From the NCBI GenBank assembly GCA_016934715.1, contig JAFGSI010000030.1, forward strand, positions 51,319 through 115,318: a stretch of DNA of 64,000 nucleotides. Direction: 5' to 3'. This document shows, piece by piece, positions 24,952-35,292 of the stretch (the first letter of the stretch is position 1; each line of letters starts with the position of its first letter). The position numbers were made by a program, and so were the translations under genes. This DNA is from Anaerolineales bacterium (GTDB taxonomy: Bacteria > Chloroflexota > Anaerolineae > Anaerolineales > Villigracilaceae). The notes below the pieces were generated by a model. That model was not told the DNA's origin and ran no database searches. It was given only the letters and a program-made list of their open reading frames with translations.

Positions 24952-25899
24952 ATGAACCTGATCTACGAAGCGCGCGCCTCGACGATCCTCTACAACATCC
25001 TCGTCGCGCGCCGCGACCGCCGCCCGTTCCTGCTCCCGGCCAATATCTGCCCGATCGTTCCGCTGACCTTCCTGAAGGCGGGGATGGGGTTCGAATTCGT
25101 GGATATCTCTCCCGCCACGCTGCACATGGACCTGGATGCGGCTGCCAGGTTGCTCGGGACCGGCCGCTTTGGCGGCCTGCTCTACGCACACACCTACGGC
25201 GAGCCGTCCACCCCGGCAGCTTTCTTCCAGGAGCTGCGTACGGCCGCCCCGTCCCTGCTGCTGGTCGACGATCGCTGCCTGTGCGCCCCGGACCTGGCAC
25301 CCGACCTGTGCGATCCGGCCGACCTGATCCTTTACAGCAGCGGTTATGCCAAGGTTGTCGATCTGGGCTTTGGTGGCTATGCTTTCCTGAGAGATGAGAT
25401 CCCCTATGCACCCCAAACACTGCCCTATCGGCGGGAAGATTTGGAAGCCCTGGAGCGGGCCTACAAGCAGAGCGTCGCCATCCGCCAGCCGTTCGTTTAC
25501 GCTGACAGCGACTGGTTGGAGACCGGCCGCGACCGGCCTGCCTGGGACGAATACGGCCGCTCTGTGACGGATGGGTTGGCCCGGGGGTTGGCCCACCGCC
25601 GGGCGATCAATGCGATCTATGCCGCCCGCCTACCGGCCGAACTGCAACTCCCGCCGGAATACCAGGGCTGGCGTTTCCACCTGCGACTGGAGCGCCGCGA
25701 CCTCGTATTGCAGGCCATTTTCGCCGGCGGATTGTTCGCCTCGGCCCATTACGCCTCGCTGGCCGGGATCATGGCACCCGGGTCCTGCCCGCAGGCTGAG
25801 GGCCTGGCGGGCCAGGTGCTCAACCTGTTCAATGACCATCACTTCACCGTGGCGATGGCCGCAAAGACCTGTGATCTCATTCTGGAGGCCCTGGCATGA
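24952..25899 (+). CDS. DegT/DnrJ-fold PLP protein, short and divergent
   Basis: A 315-aa protein, about 60 residues shorter than normal sugar aminotransferases. It keeps the fold landmarks: a tight first helix, LLVDD near residues 103-107 (the PLP ring aspartate) and a Schiff-base lysine candidate at Lys134 in SSGYAKVVDLGFGG. The substrate-binding loops look unlike WecE or ArnB. Its stop overlaps the ATG of the real WecE-like gene (ATGA), so the two may form a heteromer or act one after the other. An aminotransferase, a dehydratase of the ColD type, or a structural partner are all possible. Confidence 0.75.
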   Translation: MNLIYEARASTILYNILVARRDRRPFLLPANICPIVPLTFLKAGMGFEFVDISPATLHMDLDAAARLLGTGRFGGLLYAHTYGEPSTPAAFFQELRTAAPSLLLVDDRCLCAPDLAPDLCDPADLILYSSGYAKVVDLGFGGYAFLRDEIPYAPQTLPYRREDLEALERAYKQSVAIRQPFVYADSDWLETGRDRPAWDEYGRSVTDGLARGLAHRRAINAIYAARLPAELQLPPEYQGWRFHLRLERRDLVLQAIFAGGLFASAHYASLAGIMAPGSCPQAEGLAGQVLNLFNDHHFTVAMAAKTCDLILEALA

Positions 25900-27038
25900 A
25901 CGCTCCGATCCGAATCGACTTCAATCGTCCTGTCCTGGTGGGGAAGGAAATGGAATATATCGCCGAGGCTGTCCAAAACGGCCACCTCTCGGGCGACGGG
26001 CCATTCACGAAGAAATGCAACGCGGTGTTCGAAGAGGAATTGGGCGTTCGCAAGGCCTTGCTGACCACCTCCTGCACCCACGCCCTGGAGATGATGGCCA
26101 TCTTGCTGGACATCCAGCCTGGCGATGAGGTCATCATCCCCGATTTCACCTTTGTCTCGACTGTCAACGCCTTCGTGTTGCGCGGCGCCCGCCCGGTTTT
26201 CATCGACGTGCACCCTGACACCCTCAACCTGGACGAGAACCAGCTCGAGCCCCTGATCACCCCGCATACCAAGGCGGTCGTCCCCGTGCACTATGCCGGG
26301 GTCGGCTGCGAGATGGATGCCATCCTCGAGGTGACGAACAGGTGCGGGGTCCGGGTGGTGGAAGACAACGCCCACGGGCTGTTCGCGACTTACAAGGGGA
26401 AATATCTCGGCACCTTCGGCGCCATGGCGGCCCAGTCCTTCCACGAGACCAAGAACTTCTCCTGCGGCGAGGGCGGAGCCCTGCTGATCAACGACCCGGC
26501 CCTGGTCGAGCGGGCCGAGATCATTCGCGAGAAGGGCACCAACCGCAGCCGTTTCTTCCGTGGCCAGGTCGACAAGTACTCCTGGGTCGATATCGGCTCG
26601 TCGTACCTGCCGTCCGATCTGCTGGCAGCTTTCCTGTATGGCCAGCTCGAGCAGCGGGTCCGCATCCAGGGTCATCGCCAGGCCTTGTGGCAGACCTATC
26701 AGGCCGGGCTGCAGGACTGGGCGGCGCGCAAGGGGGTGCAGCTGCCGACGGTCCCGGTGCATACCGAGCAGGCCTACCACATGTTCTACATGCTGCTGCC
26801 CGACCTGGAGACCCGCCAGCGCCTGATCCTGTACCTGCGCGAGCGCGGCATCTACAGCGTCTTCCACTATCTGCCCCTGCACCTCTCTGACATGGGCCGC
26901 CGTTTCGGCTACGGAGCCGGCGACTACCCGGTCACCGAGCGGGTCAGCGATCGGTTGATCCGCCTGCCATTCCACAACGGGTTGTCGCACAACGATCAGG
27001 AACAGGTCATCGAGGCGCTCCTCAATTTCGATATTTGA
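25896..27038 (+). CDS. DegT/DnrJ/EryC1/StrS sugar aminotransferase, WecE (RffA)-like
   Basis: Likely converts dTDP-4-keto-6-deoxy-D-glucose to dTDP-4-amino-4,6-dideoxygalactose (Fuc4N) using glutamate and PLP. 380 aa, close to WecE length (376). PLP lysine is Lys186 in SFHETKN, the exact WecE-type motif; VVEDNAHG holds the ring aspartate near 157. It is followed directly by rmlB and rmlA, which supply its substrate. Other 4-aminosugar transaminases share the motif, so the stereochemistry at C4 is not certain. Confidence 0.87.
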   Translation: MNAPIRIDFNRPVLVGKEMEYIAEAVQNGHLSGDGPFTKKCNAVFEEELGVRKALLTTSCTHALEMMAILLDIQPGDEVIIPDFTFVSTVNAFVLRGARPVFIDVHPDTLNLDENQLEPLITPHTKAVVPVHYAGVGCEMDAILEVTNRCGVRVVEDNAHGLFATYKGKYLGTFGAMAAQSFHETKNFSCGEGGALLINDPALVERAEIIREKGTNRSRFFRGQVDKYSWVDIGSSYLPSDLLAAFLYGQLEQRVRIQGHRQALWQTYQAGLQDWAARKGVQLPTVPVHTEQAYHMFYMLLPDLETRQRLILYLRERGIYSVFHYLPLHLSDMGRRFGYGAGDYPVTERVSDRLIRLPFHNGLSHNDQEQVIEALLNFDI

Positions 27039-27106
27039 CTTCCACCCTCATTCTCCTCTGTCCCTTTCTGGGGCCGTGGAGGGCTGCGGGCAGGCCAGGA
27101 GGTGTT

Positions 27107-28173
27107 ATGAAAAGCATCCTCATCACCGGCGGCGCCGGTTTTATCGGCTCGAATTTCGTGCGTACCCTGCTGCGGCTCGAACCGGATGCCCGGATCGTGA
27201 ACCTGGATGCCCTGACCTATGCCGGCAGCCTGGAGAACCTCCGCGACCTGCCCGCCCCGGAGCGGCACACCTTCGTCCAGGGCGATATCTGCGATCGGGA
27301 GCTGGTCGAGGACCTGTTGCGCCAGCACCAGGTCGACACGTTGATCCACTTTGCCGCCGAGTCGCACGTCGATCGCTCGATCCTTGGTCCGGCGCCCTTC
27401 GTCCAGACCAATGTGATGGGTACTTTCACCCTGCTGGATGCCTGCCGCCGGGTCTGGGGCGAGGCGGATGGGTTCGCCGGGCGGCGCTTCCACCACGTCT
27501 CCACCGACGAGGTCTATGGGTCCCTCGAGCCGGGAGCGCCCGCCTTCCAGGAGGCGACCCCCTATGAGCCGCGCTCGCCCTACTCGGCATCCAAGGCCGC
27601 CTCCGACCACCTGGTGCGGGCCTACTTCCATACATATGGAATGCCGGTCACGATCACCAACTGCTCGAACAACTACGGTCCGTATCAATTTCCGGAGAAA
27701 CTCATCCCGCTGATGATCCTGAACGCCGTCCGGGGTCAAGCGCTGCCGATCTATGGAGATGGCAAACAGATCCGTGACTGGTTGTACGTCGAGGACCACT
27801 GCGAGGCCATCCACCGGGTCGTGCAGGACGGAAAACCCGGTGAGACCTATAACGTCGGGGGCGGGAACCAGCCGTACAACATCGACCTGGTGCGGGAAAT
27901 ATGTGCCATCCTTGACGAACTGCGCCCGGGCGCACGACCGTATGCAGAGCTCATCCAGCACGTCCCCGACCGGCCCGGTCACGACCGGCGCTACGCCATG
28001 GACATTTCCAAGATCCGGGCTGAGCTGGACTGGGTCCCGCGCCACGATATTGAGAGCGGCCTGCGGGCAACCGTCCAGTGGTATCTCGACCATCCTGATT
28101 GGGTCCGGGCTGTCCTGGAGCAGGACGGTTACCAGACCTGGCTGGACAAAAACTATGTAGAGCGAGGTGGAAA

Positions 28174-28177
<4 letters not shown>
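27107..28177 (+). CDS. rfbB: dTDP-glucose 4,6-dehydratase
   Basis: Second step of the rhamnose and deoxyaminosugar pathways: dTDP-glucose to dTDP-4-keto-6-deoxyglucose. The 356-aa SDR shows [10 protein letters not shown] at residues 7-16, [11 protein letters not shown], the catalytic STDEVYGSL, and [10 protein letters not shown] with the Tyr/Lys pair. AGGAGGTG precedes ATG 27107. Its last codon region overlaps the rmlA start by 4 nt. rmlC and rmlD are absent, so the product is probably diverted to the aminotransferase upstream rather than to rhamnose within this cluster. Confidence 0.95.
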
Positions 28178-29040
<863 letters not shown>

Positions 29041-29112
29041 CGCCAGCTCTTCTACGAGCACCCATTTCTGGACCTGCTGCAGGGCGGATGGGTCCGGCCT
29101 GCAATACCATAG

Positions 29113-29118
29113 TAAAAT
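29113..29118 (+). promoter_or_regulatory. -10-like box before the histidine phosphatase gene
   Basis: TAAAAT, with 9 nt to ATG 29128 and no ribosome site between. Another case of a start codon placed almost directly after a promoter element. Confidence 0.45.
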
Positions 29119-29127
29119 TCTCCCTAA

Positions 29128-29769
29128 ATGAGCGAAGCCCCCATCCATCACATTGTCTTCCTGCGCCATGGTGAATCGGTCGGCAATGCCGAGCAGCGTT
29201 TCCAGGGCCAGGCCGATTTTCCACTGACCGGGCGCGGCCGGGAACAGGCCCGGGCCCTGGCCGAATGCTGGCAGACGCAGGGCATGACCTTCGACCGCTG
29301 TATTGCCAGCCCGCTGCTGCGCGCCCGCCAGACGGCCGAGATCGTCTGCGCCGCCTTGGGCCTGGCGATCGCATTCGACCCGGACTGGATGGAGGTCCAT
29401 AACGGCAGACTGGCCGGTCTGACCCACGAGGAAGGGAACCTGGCTGCCCCTCGCCCGGCATTCATGACCCCCTACACCCATTTTGGCCAGACCGGTGAGA
29501 GCCGCTGGGAGCTGTACCTGCGGGCCGGGCGCGGCCTCCAGAAATTGATCGACTCGCCGCCGGTTCGCTCCCTGGTGGTGGCCCACGGTGGAGTGCTCAA
29601 CATGGTCATGTACGCCATGCTCAATATCCCGGTCCAGGCCGACTCCGCCGGGCCGCGGTTCCTGTTCGGGAACACTGGTTTTGCCACCCTCGAGTATCAA
29701 CCCCGGTTCCACAACTGGAATCTGGTGGGCTTCGACGGTGGCCAGATGCGAGAGGATGAAGTCGAATGA
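29128..29769 (+). CDS. Histidine phosphatase family protein (phosphoglycerate mutase-like)
   Basis: A 213-aa cytosolic phosphatase of the branch-1 histidine phosphatase superfamily. The catalytic FLRHGES motif is at about residues 11-17, with SPLLRARQTAE and the second histidine in VVAHGGVLN near 154. Substrates across the family range from sugar phosphates to cobalamin and nucleotide phosphates, so this cannot be narrowed. The stop overlaps the next gene's ATG (ATGA), suggesting it is co-translated with the ketopantoate reductase-like gene. Confidence 0.85.
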   Translation: MSEAPIHHIVFLRHGESVGNAEQRFQGQADFPLTGRGREQARALAECWQTQGMTFDRCIASPLLRARQTAEIVCAALGLAIAFDPDWMEVHNGRLAGLTHEEGNLAAPRPAFMTPYTHFGQTGESRWELYLRAGRGLQKLIDSPPVRSLVVAHGGVLNMVMYAMLNIPVQADSAGPRFLFGNTGFATLEYQPRFHNWNLVGFDGGQMREDEVE

Positions 29770-30848
29770 GTTCCCTGCGGATCCTGACCTTTGGGGCTGG
29801 GGCGATCGGTACGTATATCGGCGGGTCACTGGCCCTGGCCGGGCACCCGGTCGTGTTCGTCGAAAGGCCGGAGGTGGCCGCTGAATTGAAGCAGCGCGGC
29901 CTGCGTCTTGACCTGACGGTCGACGAACGCCGGAAGACGAGGGAACCAGCCCTCGTCGCGCCGTCGGATTTTACCTGCGTCGGTTCTCTTCCTGAGGCTC
30001 TTGAACACGGTCCCTTCGACGCGGCCCTCTTTGCCCTGAAATCCTTCGACACCGCTGCCGCTCTGGACGGGATGGCCCCCCACCTCGATCGGTTGCCGCC
30101 CGTGCTGTGCCTGTCCAACGGTGTCGATAACGAGCCGGACCTGGCAGCCGCTTTGGGCCCCGGGCGGGTCCTGGCCGGGACGGTGACCTCATCCGTCGGC
30201 CGGCGGGCTGCCGGGGATATCGTCCTCGAGCGCCTGCGCGGGGTCGGGGTGGCGGCTCTCCCTGAGGGCAGCGAGGCCGGCGGACGAGAAGCGCTTCCTG
30301 CACGCCTGGTCGCTGCTCTCGACGCGGCCGGTCTCAATGCCCGCCTCTTCCCCGCGGCAGCGGACATGAAGTGGTCCAAGATGCTGACCAATCTGCCGGC
30401 CAACGTCACCGCTGCCATCCTGGATATGACCGCCGCCGAGGTCTTTGCCCACCCCGGCCTGTTCGCCCTGGAGATGAGGAGCATGCGTGAAACCCTGGAC
30501 GTCATGAAGGCCCATGCCATCCGGGTTGTGGACCTGCCCGGTACGCCGGTGCGGGCCCTGGCCTTCGCCTGCCGGCTTCCGGCCGGGTTGTCGCGCCCGC
30601 TGCTGGCCAGGGCCGTCGGCGGAGGGCGGGGCGGCAAGATGCCGTCCTTCCACATCGATCTGCATTCGGGCCGTGGCCGGTCCGAGGTCGGCTGGTTGAA
30701 TGGGGCGGTGGCCCGCTTCGGCGAACAGGCCGGGGTGCCGACCCCGGTCAACCGGGCCCTGACCGAGATCCTGATCGCCCTGACCGAGGGCAGGATCCCG
30801 CTGGAAGCCTACGCCCGCCAACCGGAGAAGCTGCTGGCCTTGAATTGA
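29766..30848 (+). CDS. Ketopantoate reductase (ApbA/PanE) family
   Basis: A 360-aa NADP-dependent reductase. The N-terminal FGAGAIGTYIG dinucleotide motif (about 9-19), the KSFDT segment near 95, and the Lys of KWSKMLTNLPANVTAA (around 202) in the C-terminal helical domain match PanE. At 360 aa it is longer than PanE of E. coli (303), with an insert near the hinge, so a paralogous 2-keto acid reductase is possible. No panB or panC is adjacent, so pantothenate synthesis is not confirmed. Confidence 0.8.
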   Translation: MSSLRILTFGAGAIGTYIGGSLALAGHPVVFVERPEVAAELKQRGLRLDLTVDERRKTREPALVAPSDFTCVGSLPEALEHGPFDAALFALKSFDTAAALDGMAPHLDRLPPVLCLSNGVDNEPDLAAALGPGRVLAGTVTSSVGRRAAGDIVLERLRGVGVAALPEGSEAGGREALPARLVAALDAAGLNARLFPAAADMKWSKMLTNLPANVTAAILDMTAAEVFAHPGLFALEMRSMRETLDVMKAHAIRVVDLPGTPVRALAFACRLPAGLSRPLLARAVGGGRGGKMPSFHIDLHSGRGRSEVGWLNGAVARFGEQAGVPTPVNRALTEILIALTEGRIPLEAYARQPEKLLALN

Positions 30849-30901
30849 TCGAGCCGTCGTCGGATTGATGATACAATACGGTTCGTTTTGCAGGAGAATC
30901 G

Positions 30902-32611
30902 ATGAGCAGACCCAAGATCGAACGCGTTAACCCGCGCCCCAGTGTGGAAGTCCATCTTCCCGAGGGGCGTGTCCTTTCGGGGCCGCGTGGGGCCAGCGCC
31001 GGAGATTTCCTGGCTGAGATCCAGGCCGACCTCCCGGCGATGGTTACCGGGGCGGTGGTCAACGGGGAGCTGCGCGAACTGACCTACCCGATCCGGATGG
31101 ACGCCAGGCTGACCCCGGTGACGATGGCCGATGCCGATGGGGCCCGCATCTACCGCCGTTCACTGACTTTCCTGCTTGGCGCAGCCTTCAGCGACCTGTA
31201 TCCGGAGGATTCCCTGGCGGTGGACCACTCGGTCGCCTCGGGCGGTTACTTCTGCCAGGTGACCAATCGCGACCAGCTGACCGGGGGCGAACTGTCCGCC
31301 TTGCAGGAGCGCATGCGCTCCTGGGTAGCTGTCGACGAGCCTTTCAAGCGCCAGGAGGTCTCGGTCGTGGAGGCCACGACATACTTCGCTGCCAAAGGCG
31401 ATACCGACAAGGTGCGCCTGCTCTCCTTCCGCCAGAAGGAGTACGTCACCCTCTACCGCTTGGGCGACTACCTCGACTACCACCATGGGTACATGCTCCC
31501 CGCGACCGGCTATCTCAAGTGGTTCGACCTGTTTCCGCTGGGAGACGGCTTCATCCTGCGCTTCCCACAGCGTAAATCACCAACCGAACTGCAGCCGATG
31601 CCCGAATATTCGCAGCTCGTGGCCGCTTTCCGCCAGTACGGCCAGTGGCTGCAGCGCCTGGGCATCGACTCGGTCGGGGCCTTGAATGAGGCCATCCAGT
31701 CCGGGCGCAGCCGCGAGGTCCTGCTGGTGTCGGAGGCCCTCCATGAGCAGAATATTGCGGAGATCGCCCGTCAGATCTCCAGCCGGCGCGAACAGGTGCG
31801 GATTGTCCTGATCGCCGGGCCGTCGTCATCGGGCAAGACCACCTTCTCGCGCCGGCTGGCTGTCCAGCTGCTGGCCCAGGGCCTGTCCCCCTTTGCCCTT
31901 GAACTGGACAGTTTCTTTGTCGACCGCGATCAGACCCCCCTGGATGAGAACGGGCAGTTGAACTTCGAAGCCCTTGAGGCGGTCGACCTGGGCCTGCTGG
32001 CCGACCACCTGCAGCGCCTGATCGCCGGACAGGCGATCACCCTGCCACATTACAACTTCAAGGCCGGGAGGCGTGAGCCGGGGGAAGAAGTCCATTTGAC
32101 CTCCGATCACATTGTCATCCTGGAGGGCATCCACGGGCTGAACCCGGGCCTGCTCCCGGGCCCCCTCTCCGAGCGTGCCTTCCGCATCTACGCATCTGCC
32201 CTGACCCAGCTCAACCTCGACAGTCACAACCGGGTCTCGACCACCGATACGCGCCTGATCCGGCGCACGGTGCGGGACGCCCGCGAGCGCGGCTACACTG
32301 CCCAGCAGACCATCCAGCGCTGGGAATCGGTCCGGCGCGGCGAGGAGCGGTATATCTTTCCCTTTCAGGAGAACGCCGCCGCGACCTTCAACTCAGCCCT
32401 GGCCTACGAACTCTCGGTCTTGAAGCCGCTGGCCGAACCGCTCCTGCGCCAGGTCCCGCATGGGACGCCCGAGTTCATAGAAGCCAAGCGCCTGCTGGCC
32501 CTGCTGGACTGGTTCCTGCCGATCGAAGCCGGCCTGATCCCCGACAACTCGCTGTTGCGCGAGTTCGTCGGTGGTTCGATCCTCAAAGATTTTCGAATCT
32601 GGAAAGTGTGA
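30902..32611 (+). CDS. TGS-domain uridine kinase-like nucleoside kinase
   Basis: A 569-aa fusion. Residues 1-80 resemble a TGS domain, about 80-230 the second additional domain of threonyl-tRNA synthetase, and about 290-480 a phosphoribulokinase/uridine kinase domain with P-loop AGPSSSGKTTFS near residue 305. The same architecture occurs in Thermotoga, Bacteroides and clostridia and is annotated as nucleoside kinase. Whether uridine is the true substrate is not known. TACAAT near 30875 and AGGAG precede ATG 30902. It may link nucleotide salvage to translation through its synthetase-like half; that is inference. Confidence 0.87.
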   Translation: MSRPKIERVNPRPSVEVHLPEGRVLSGPRGASAGDFLAEIQADLPAMVTGAVVNGELRELTYPIRMDARLTPVTMADADGARIYRRSLTFLLGAAFSDLYPEDSLAVDHSVASGGYFCQVTNRDQLTGGELSALQERMRSWVAVDEPFKRQEVSVVEATTYFAAKGDTDKVRLLSFRQKEYVTLYRLGDYLDYHHGYMLPATGYLKWFDLFPLGDGFILRFPQRKSPTELQPMPEYSQLVAAFRQYGQWLQRLGIDSVGALNEAIQSGRSREVLLVSEALHEQNIAEIARQISSRREQVRIVLIAGPSSSGKTTFSRRLAVQLLAQGLSPFALELDSFFVDRDQTPLDENGQLNFEALEAVDLGLLADHLQRLIAGQAITLPHYNFKAGRREPGEEVHLTSDHIVILEGIHGLNPGLLPGPLSERAFRIYASALTQLNLDSHNRVSTTDTRLIRRTVRDARERGYTAQQTIQRWESVRRGEERYIFPFQENAAATFNSALAYELSVLKPLAEPLLRQVPHGTPEFIEAKRLLALLDWFLPIEAGLIPDNSLLREFVGGSILKDFRIWKV

Positions 32612-32727
32612 CCTCACCTCTCCCTGCCCCGTTCCTCTTCCTGGGGGCCCCCCCTGCGGAGGTGCTTCGCGCCGGGATGAGGAGTGCCGTGGTTCGCCGG
32701 GAGGGATAGAATGCGCTCCGGATCTAC

Positions 32728-33288
32728 ATGAACTTCTTCGAAATCCTTCTCATTGCGATCGGTATGGCCATGGATGCCTTCACCGTGTGCCTGGGAGCCG
32801 GGACGAGCGGCCAGGTCTGCGGCCCGCGCCCGACCTTCCGACTGGCATTCCACTTCGGCCTGTTCCAATTCCTGTTGCCGATCGTCGGCTGGTTCGCCGG
32901 GACGACCATTGCAGCTTACATTCAAGCTTACGATCACTGGATCGCCTTCGGCTTGCTGGCCTTCGTGGGGCTGCGCATGATCCGCTCCGGGCTGGATCCC
33001 AACGGCGAGGCGAAAAAGAATGACCCGTCGCGCGGCTGGACGCTGGTGATGCTCTCGATCGCTGTCAGCATTGACGCCCTGGCGATCGGCCTGAGCCTGG
33101 CTTTCCTGGGTGTCTTGGTCTGGTATCCGGCGATCGTCATCGGTCTGGTCACCGGGCTGCTCTCCTGGCTGGGCCTGCGCCTCGGCAACGGGGCTGGCAG
33201 GTTGTGGGGCAAACGCGTCGAGATCCTCGGCGGCCTGATGCTGATCGGGATCGGGCTGCGCATTGTCTTGACGCACCTGCTTGGGTAG
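32728..33288 (+). CDS. mntP: Manganese efflux pump MntP
   Basis: A 186-aa inner-membrane protein with six predicted helices in two DUF204 repeats. Each repeat carries the membrane-embedded acidic residue: AMDAFTVCLG near residue 14 and SIDALAIGLS near 115. Exports Mn2+ and protects against manganese excess. TAGAAT at 32707-32712 is a possible -10, 15 nt before ATG 32728. The 116-nt gap upstream does not contain the yybP-ykoY manganese riboswitch core that often controls this gene. Confidence 0.9.
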   Translation: MNFFEILLIAIGMAMDAFTVCLGAGTSGQVCGPRPTFRLAFHFGLFQFLLPIVGWFAGTTIAAYIQAYDHWIAFGLLAFVGLRMIRSGLDPNGEAKKNDPSRGWTLVMLSIAVSIDALAIGLSLAFLGVLVWYPAIVIGLVTGLLSWLGLRLGNGAGRLWGKRVEILGGLMLIGIGLRIVLTHLLG

Positions 33289-33510
33289 TGGAACGAGAAA
33301 GCAATTGTTCTGCAGAATCACCTTCAACGATCGGCGATCCGGCTGTGGTTCCCGGTAGGCCATGGGGGGGGGTGTTGCGCTATCCCTCGACTTGAGACCT
33401 GTCCGAATTTTTCAGCGGGGATGACACTCATGCTGCCCTGCCAGAGCTGGGGGAGGGCACGGTGATAAAAACCTGGCTTGGAACGGAATTTCCATAATCG
33501 AGGAGGAGAG

Positions 33511-33699
33511 ATGGATATAGCGAAAGGTCAGAAGGACAAATTCGGCCAGCCAGGCAAGCGGGGCAGCAGGATGGGCTCTGGGATCGCGATCGGGGTCGCC
33601 ATCGACAATATCGGCGCCGGGGTCGCCATTGGCGTTGCCATCGGGGCAGCGATCGGGGCCGGGCTTGACCAGGCTGACAAGAAGAAACCGGAAAAATGA
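33511..33699 (+). CDS. Small glycine-zipper protein
   Basis: A 62-aa protein. Charged N-terminus, then a 30-residue hydrophobic segment with a regular G-x-A-I-G-V-A-I pattern (GIAIGVAIDNIGAGVAIGVAIGAAIG), then a Lys-rich tail. Such glycine zippers form tightly packed membrane helices, so it probably inserts in the membrane. GGAGGAGAG precedes ATG 33511. No homologue is recognised; a stress-induced membrane peptide or a toxin-like peptide are possibilities. Confidence 0.65.
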   Translation: MDIAKGQKDKFGQPGKRGSRMGSGIAIGVAIDNIGAGVAIGVAIGAAIGAGLDQADKKKPEK

Positions 33700-33774
33700 C
33701 CGGGCCGGCAGACGGGCCGCTCTGAATCCCCGCCCAGCCCATTTGCATACCAGCTGGCGATGCCCGTCGGTAGG

Positions 33775-34593
33775 TTAGGGTGTGCATGCACCACCCGGCA
33801 GGGCGTTTGCCGGGCAGGGCGAGACGCATTCGAGTTCCTGCCTGTCGTTGTAGACCAGGCAGCCGCTCTCGGGCTCGGGAGTGTAGGTTCTCTCCGCTGG
33901 GGGGGTGGGCGTCGGGGGTTCAGGCAGGACGCTCCAATCGCCCGGGCTCCCCTCCACGGTGATCGCTTCGACCCATACCCAGCATGCGCCTGCGCCGCTC
34001 AAGACCTGCAGCCAGGTTCCGTCGGCGTTCTGGCCCTGGATGGGCGCCGTTTCGCCGGCGGTCAGGGTTGTCAGGACGTCGTATTCGGGGCCGGGGCCGA
34101 GCCGGCAGTTGGTTTCTCCACGGCTGACTGCCGACGCCGGAAGCGGGGTGGGTGTGGCGTCGCCCTCGATGCAGAAGGTCCAGGAAGGAGAAGGCGGACC
34201 GTAGGAATCGGGAGCGTAAGCCTTGGCCCGCCAGTAGTAGCAGGCACCTGGCAGCAATTGCCAGTCGCGGCTGGTCTCGCGGTGATCGAGGGTGCCGAAG
34301 CCCAGGCTGAGGTCGGCGAATCCGGGGTCTGTCGAGATGTCGACGCTGAAGGCGTAAGGATAGCAGCCGGGTTCCGGGTAACTCCAGGTGAAGGTCACCG
34401 CGGCGAAGCCGGGCAGTCCAGCCGGGATGAACGGCAGCAGGCTGCCGTCCGCCGGGGCGATCAGAACTGGCGGGACGAGTTCGTCCACCGCGCATTGCGG
34501 TTCGGGATGGTAGGGGCCAGGAAGGTTGCAGGATGTCAGGAAGACCAGGACCAGGGCGACAGTCCCTGCCCTGCGCAGGAAGACAGGATTCAT
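33775..34593 (-). CDS. SH3-domain lipoprotein
   Basis: A 272-aa exported lipoprotein with lipobox LTSC (Cys22). Residues about 40-155 look like a fibronectin/carbohydrate-associated beta sandwich (FTWSYPEPGCYPYAFSVDIS), followed by a bacterial SH3 domain at about 160-220 (NCRLGPGPEYDVLTTLTAGE), then a Pro/Thr-rich tail with paired cysteines. The SH3 repeat suggests binding to cell-wall peptides. Common arrangement in Anaerolineae surface proteins. Start ATG 34593 is preceded by AGGAGG. Confidence 0.8.
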   Translation of the reverse strand: MNPVFLRRAGTVALVLVFLTSCNLPGPYHPEPQCAVDELVPPVLIAPADGSLLPFIPAGLPGFAAVTFTWSYPEPGCYPYAFSVDISTDPGFADLSLGFGTLDHRETSRDWQLLPGACYYWRAKAYAPDSYGPPSPSWTFCIEGDATPTPLPASAVSRGETNCRLGPGPEYDVLTTLTAGETAPIQGQNADGTWLQVLSGAGACWVWVEAITVEGSPGDWSVLPEPPTPTPPAERTYTPEPESGCLVYNDRQELECVSPCPANALPGGACTP

Positions 34594-34709
34594 TTTTTCA
34601 CCTCCTCTCTATATGATCTATGGTAGCATATAGTCGCCTTGCTGGAGGTCGCCCATTGGGTGGAAAGACAGGATAGTCAACAAAAAAAATCTTGACCTGG
34701 AGGAGTGAT

Positions 34710-35195
34710 ATGGACGCATTAGAAGCCATCCGCACCCGCCGCAGCATCCGGAAGTTCACCGGGGAACCGGTCCCCAGGGAGGACCTCGAGACGATCGTGG
34801 ACGCCGGGCGGCTGGCTGCCACCGGCAGCAACCGCCAGCCGTGGGATTTTATCGTGGTCCAGGAGAAGACCACGATCGAGCAGTTCCTGGCTGCCGGGCC
34901 GTGGATGAAAACTGCCGCGGCGGTGATCGCCGTGGTCCTCGATCCGGCCTCACGCTGGTGGGTTGAAGATGGTTCGGCGGCGATCGAGAACATGCTGATC
35001 GCCTGCAATGCTCTGGGTTACGGAGCCACCTGGGTGGAGGGCGATGCCCTGCCGCGCGAGGAAGCCTTCAAGCAGCTCCTCGGGGTTCCGGGCGAAAAGC
35101 GCCTGCTGGCCCTGGTGCCAGTCGGAGTGCCGGACGAACACCCGGCCCGTGAGAAGAGGCCGCTCGAGCAGGTCATTCACTGGGAAAGATACTAA
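34710..35195 (+). CDS. Nitroreductase family FMN oxidoreductase
   Basis: A 161-aa flavoprotein of the short nitroreductase branch. The start RTRRSIRKFTGEPV is the FMN-phosphate-binding signature, AATGSNRQPWDF lies near residues 37-48, and GYGATWVEGD near 105-114. Family members reduce nitro groups, quinones or flavins with NAD(P)H, usually as dimers. TGGAGGAG precedes ATG 34710. Divergent from the SH3 lipoprotein. The substrate cannot be predicted. Confidence 0.87.
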   Translation: MDALEAIRTRRSIRKFTGEPVPREDLETIVDAGRLAATGSNRQPWDFIVVQEKTTIEQFLAAGPWMKTAAAVIAVVLDPASRWWVEDGSAAIENMLIACNALGYGATWVEGDALPREEAFKQLLGVPGEKRLLALVPVGVPDEHPAREKRPLEQVIHWERY

Positions 35196-35292
35196 CCGCT
35201 TGATCTCGGGAGCAGATCTTGTCCCCCGGGTCGAGACCTGCGGGACAGACTGCCATCAGTGGTTTCGGATATCCCCGGGCGCCCGTGGAAGA

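Noticed and set aside
32612..32727. yybP-ykoY manganese riboswitch before mntP
   Set aside because: The gap is only 116 nt and lacks the conserved three-way-junction motifs.
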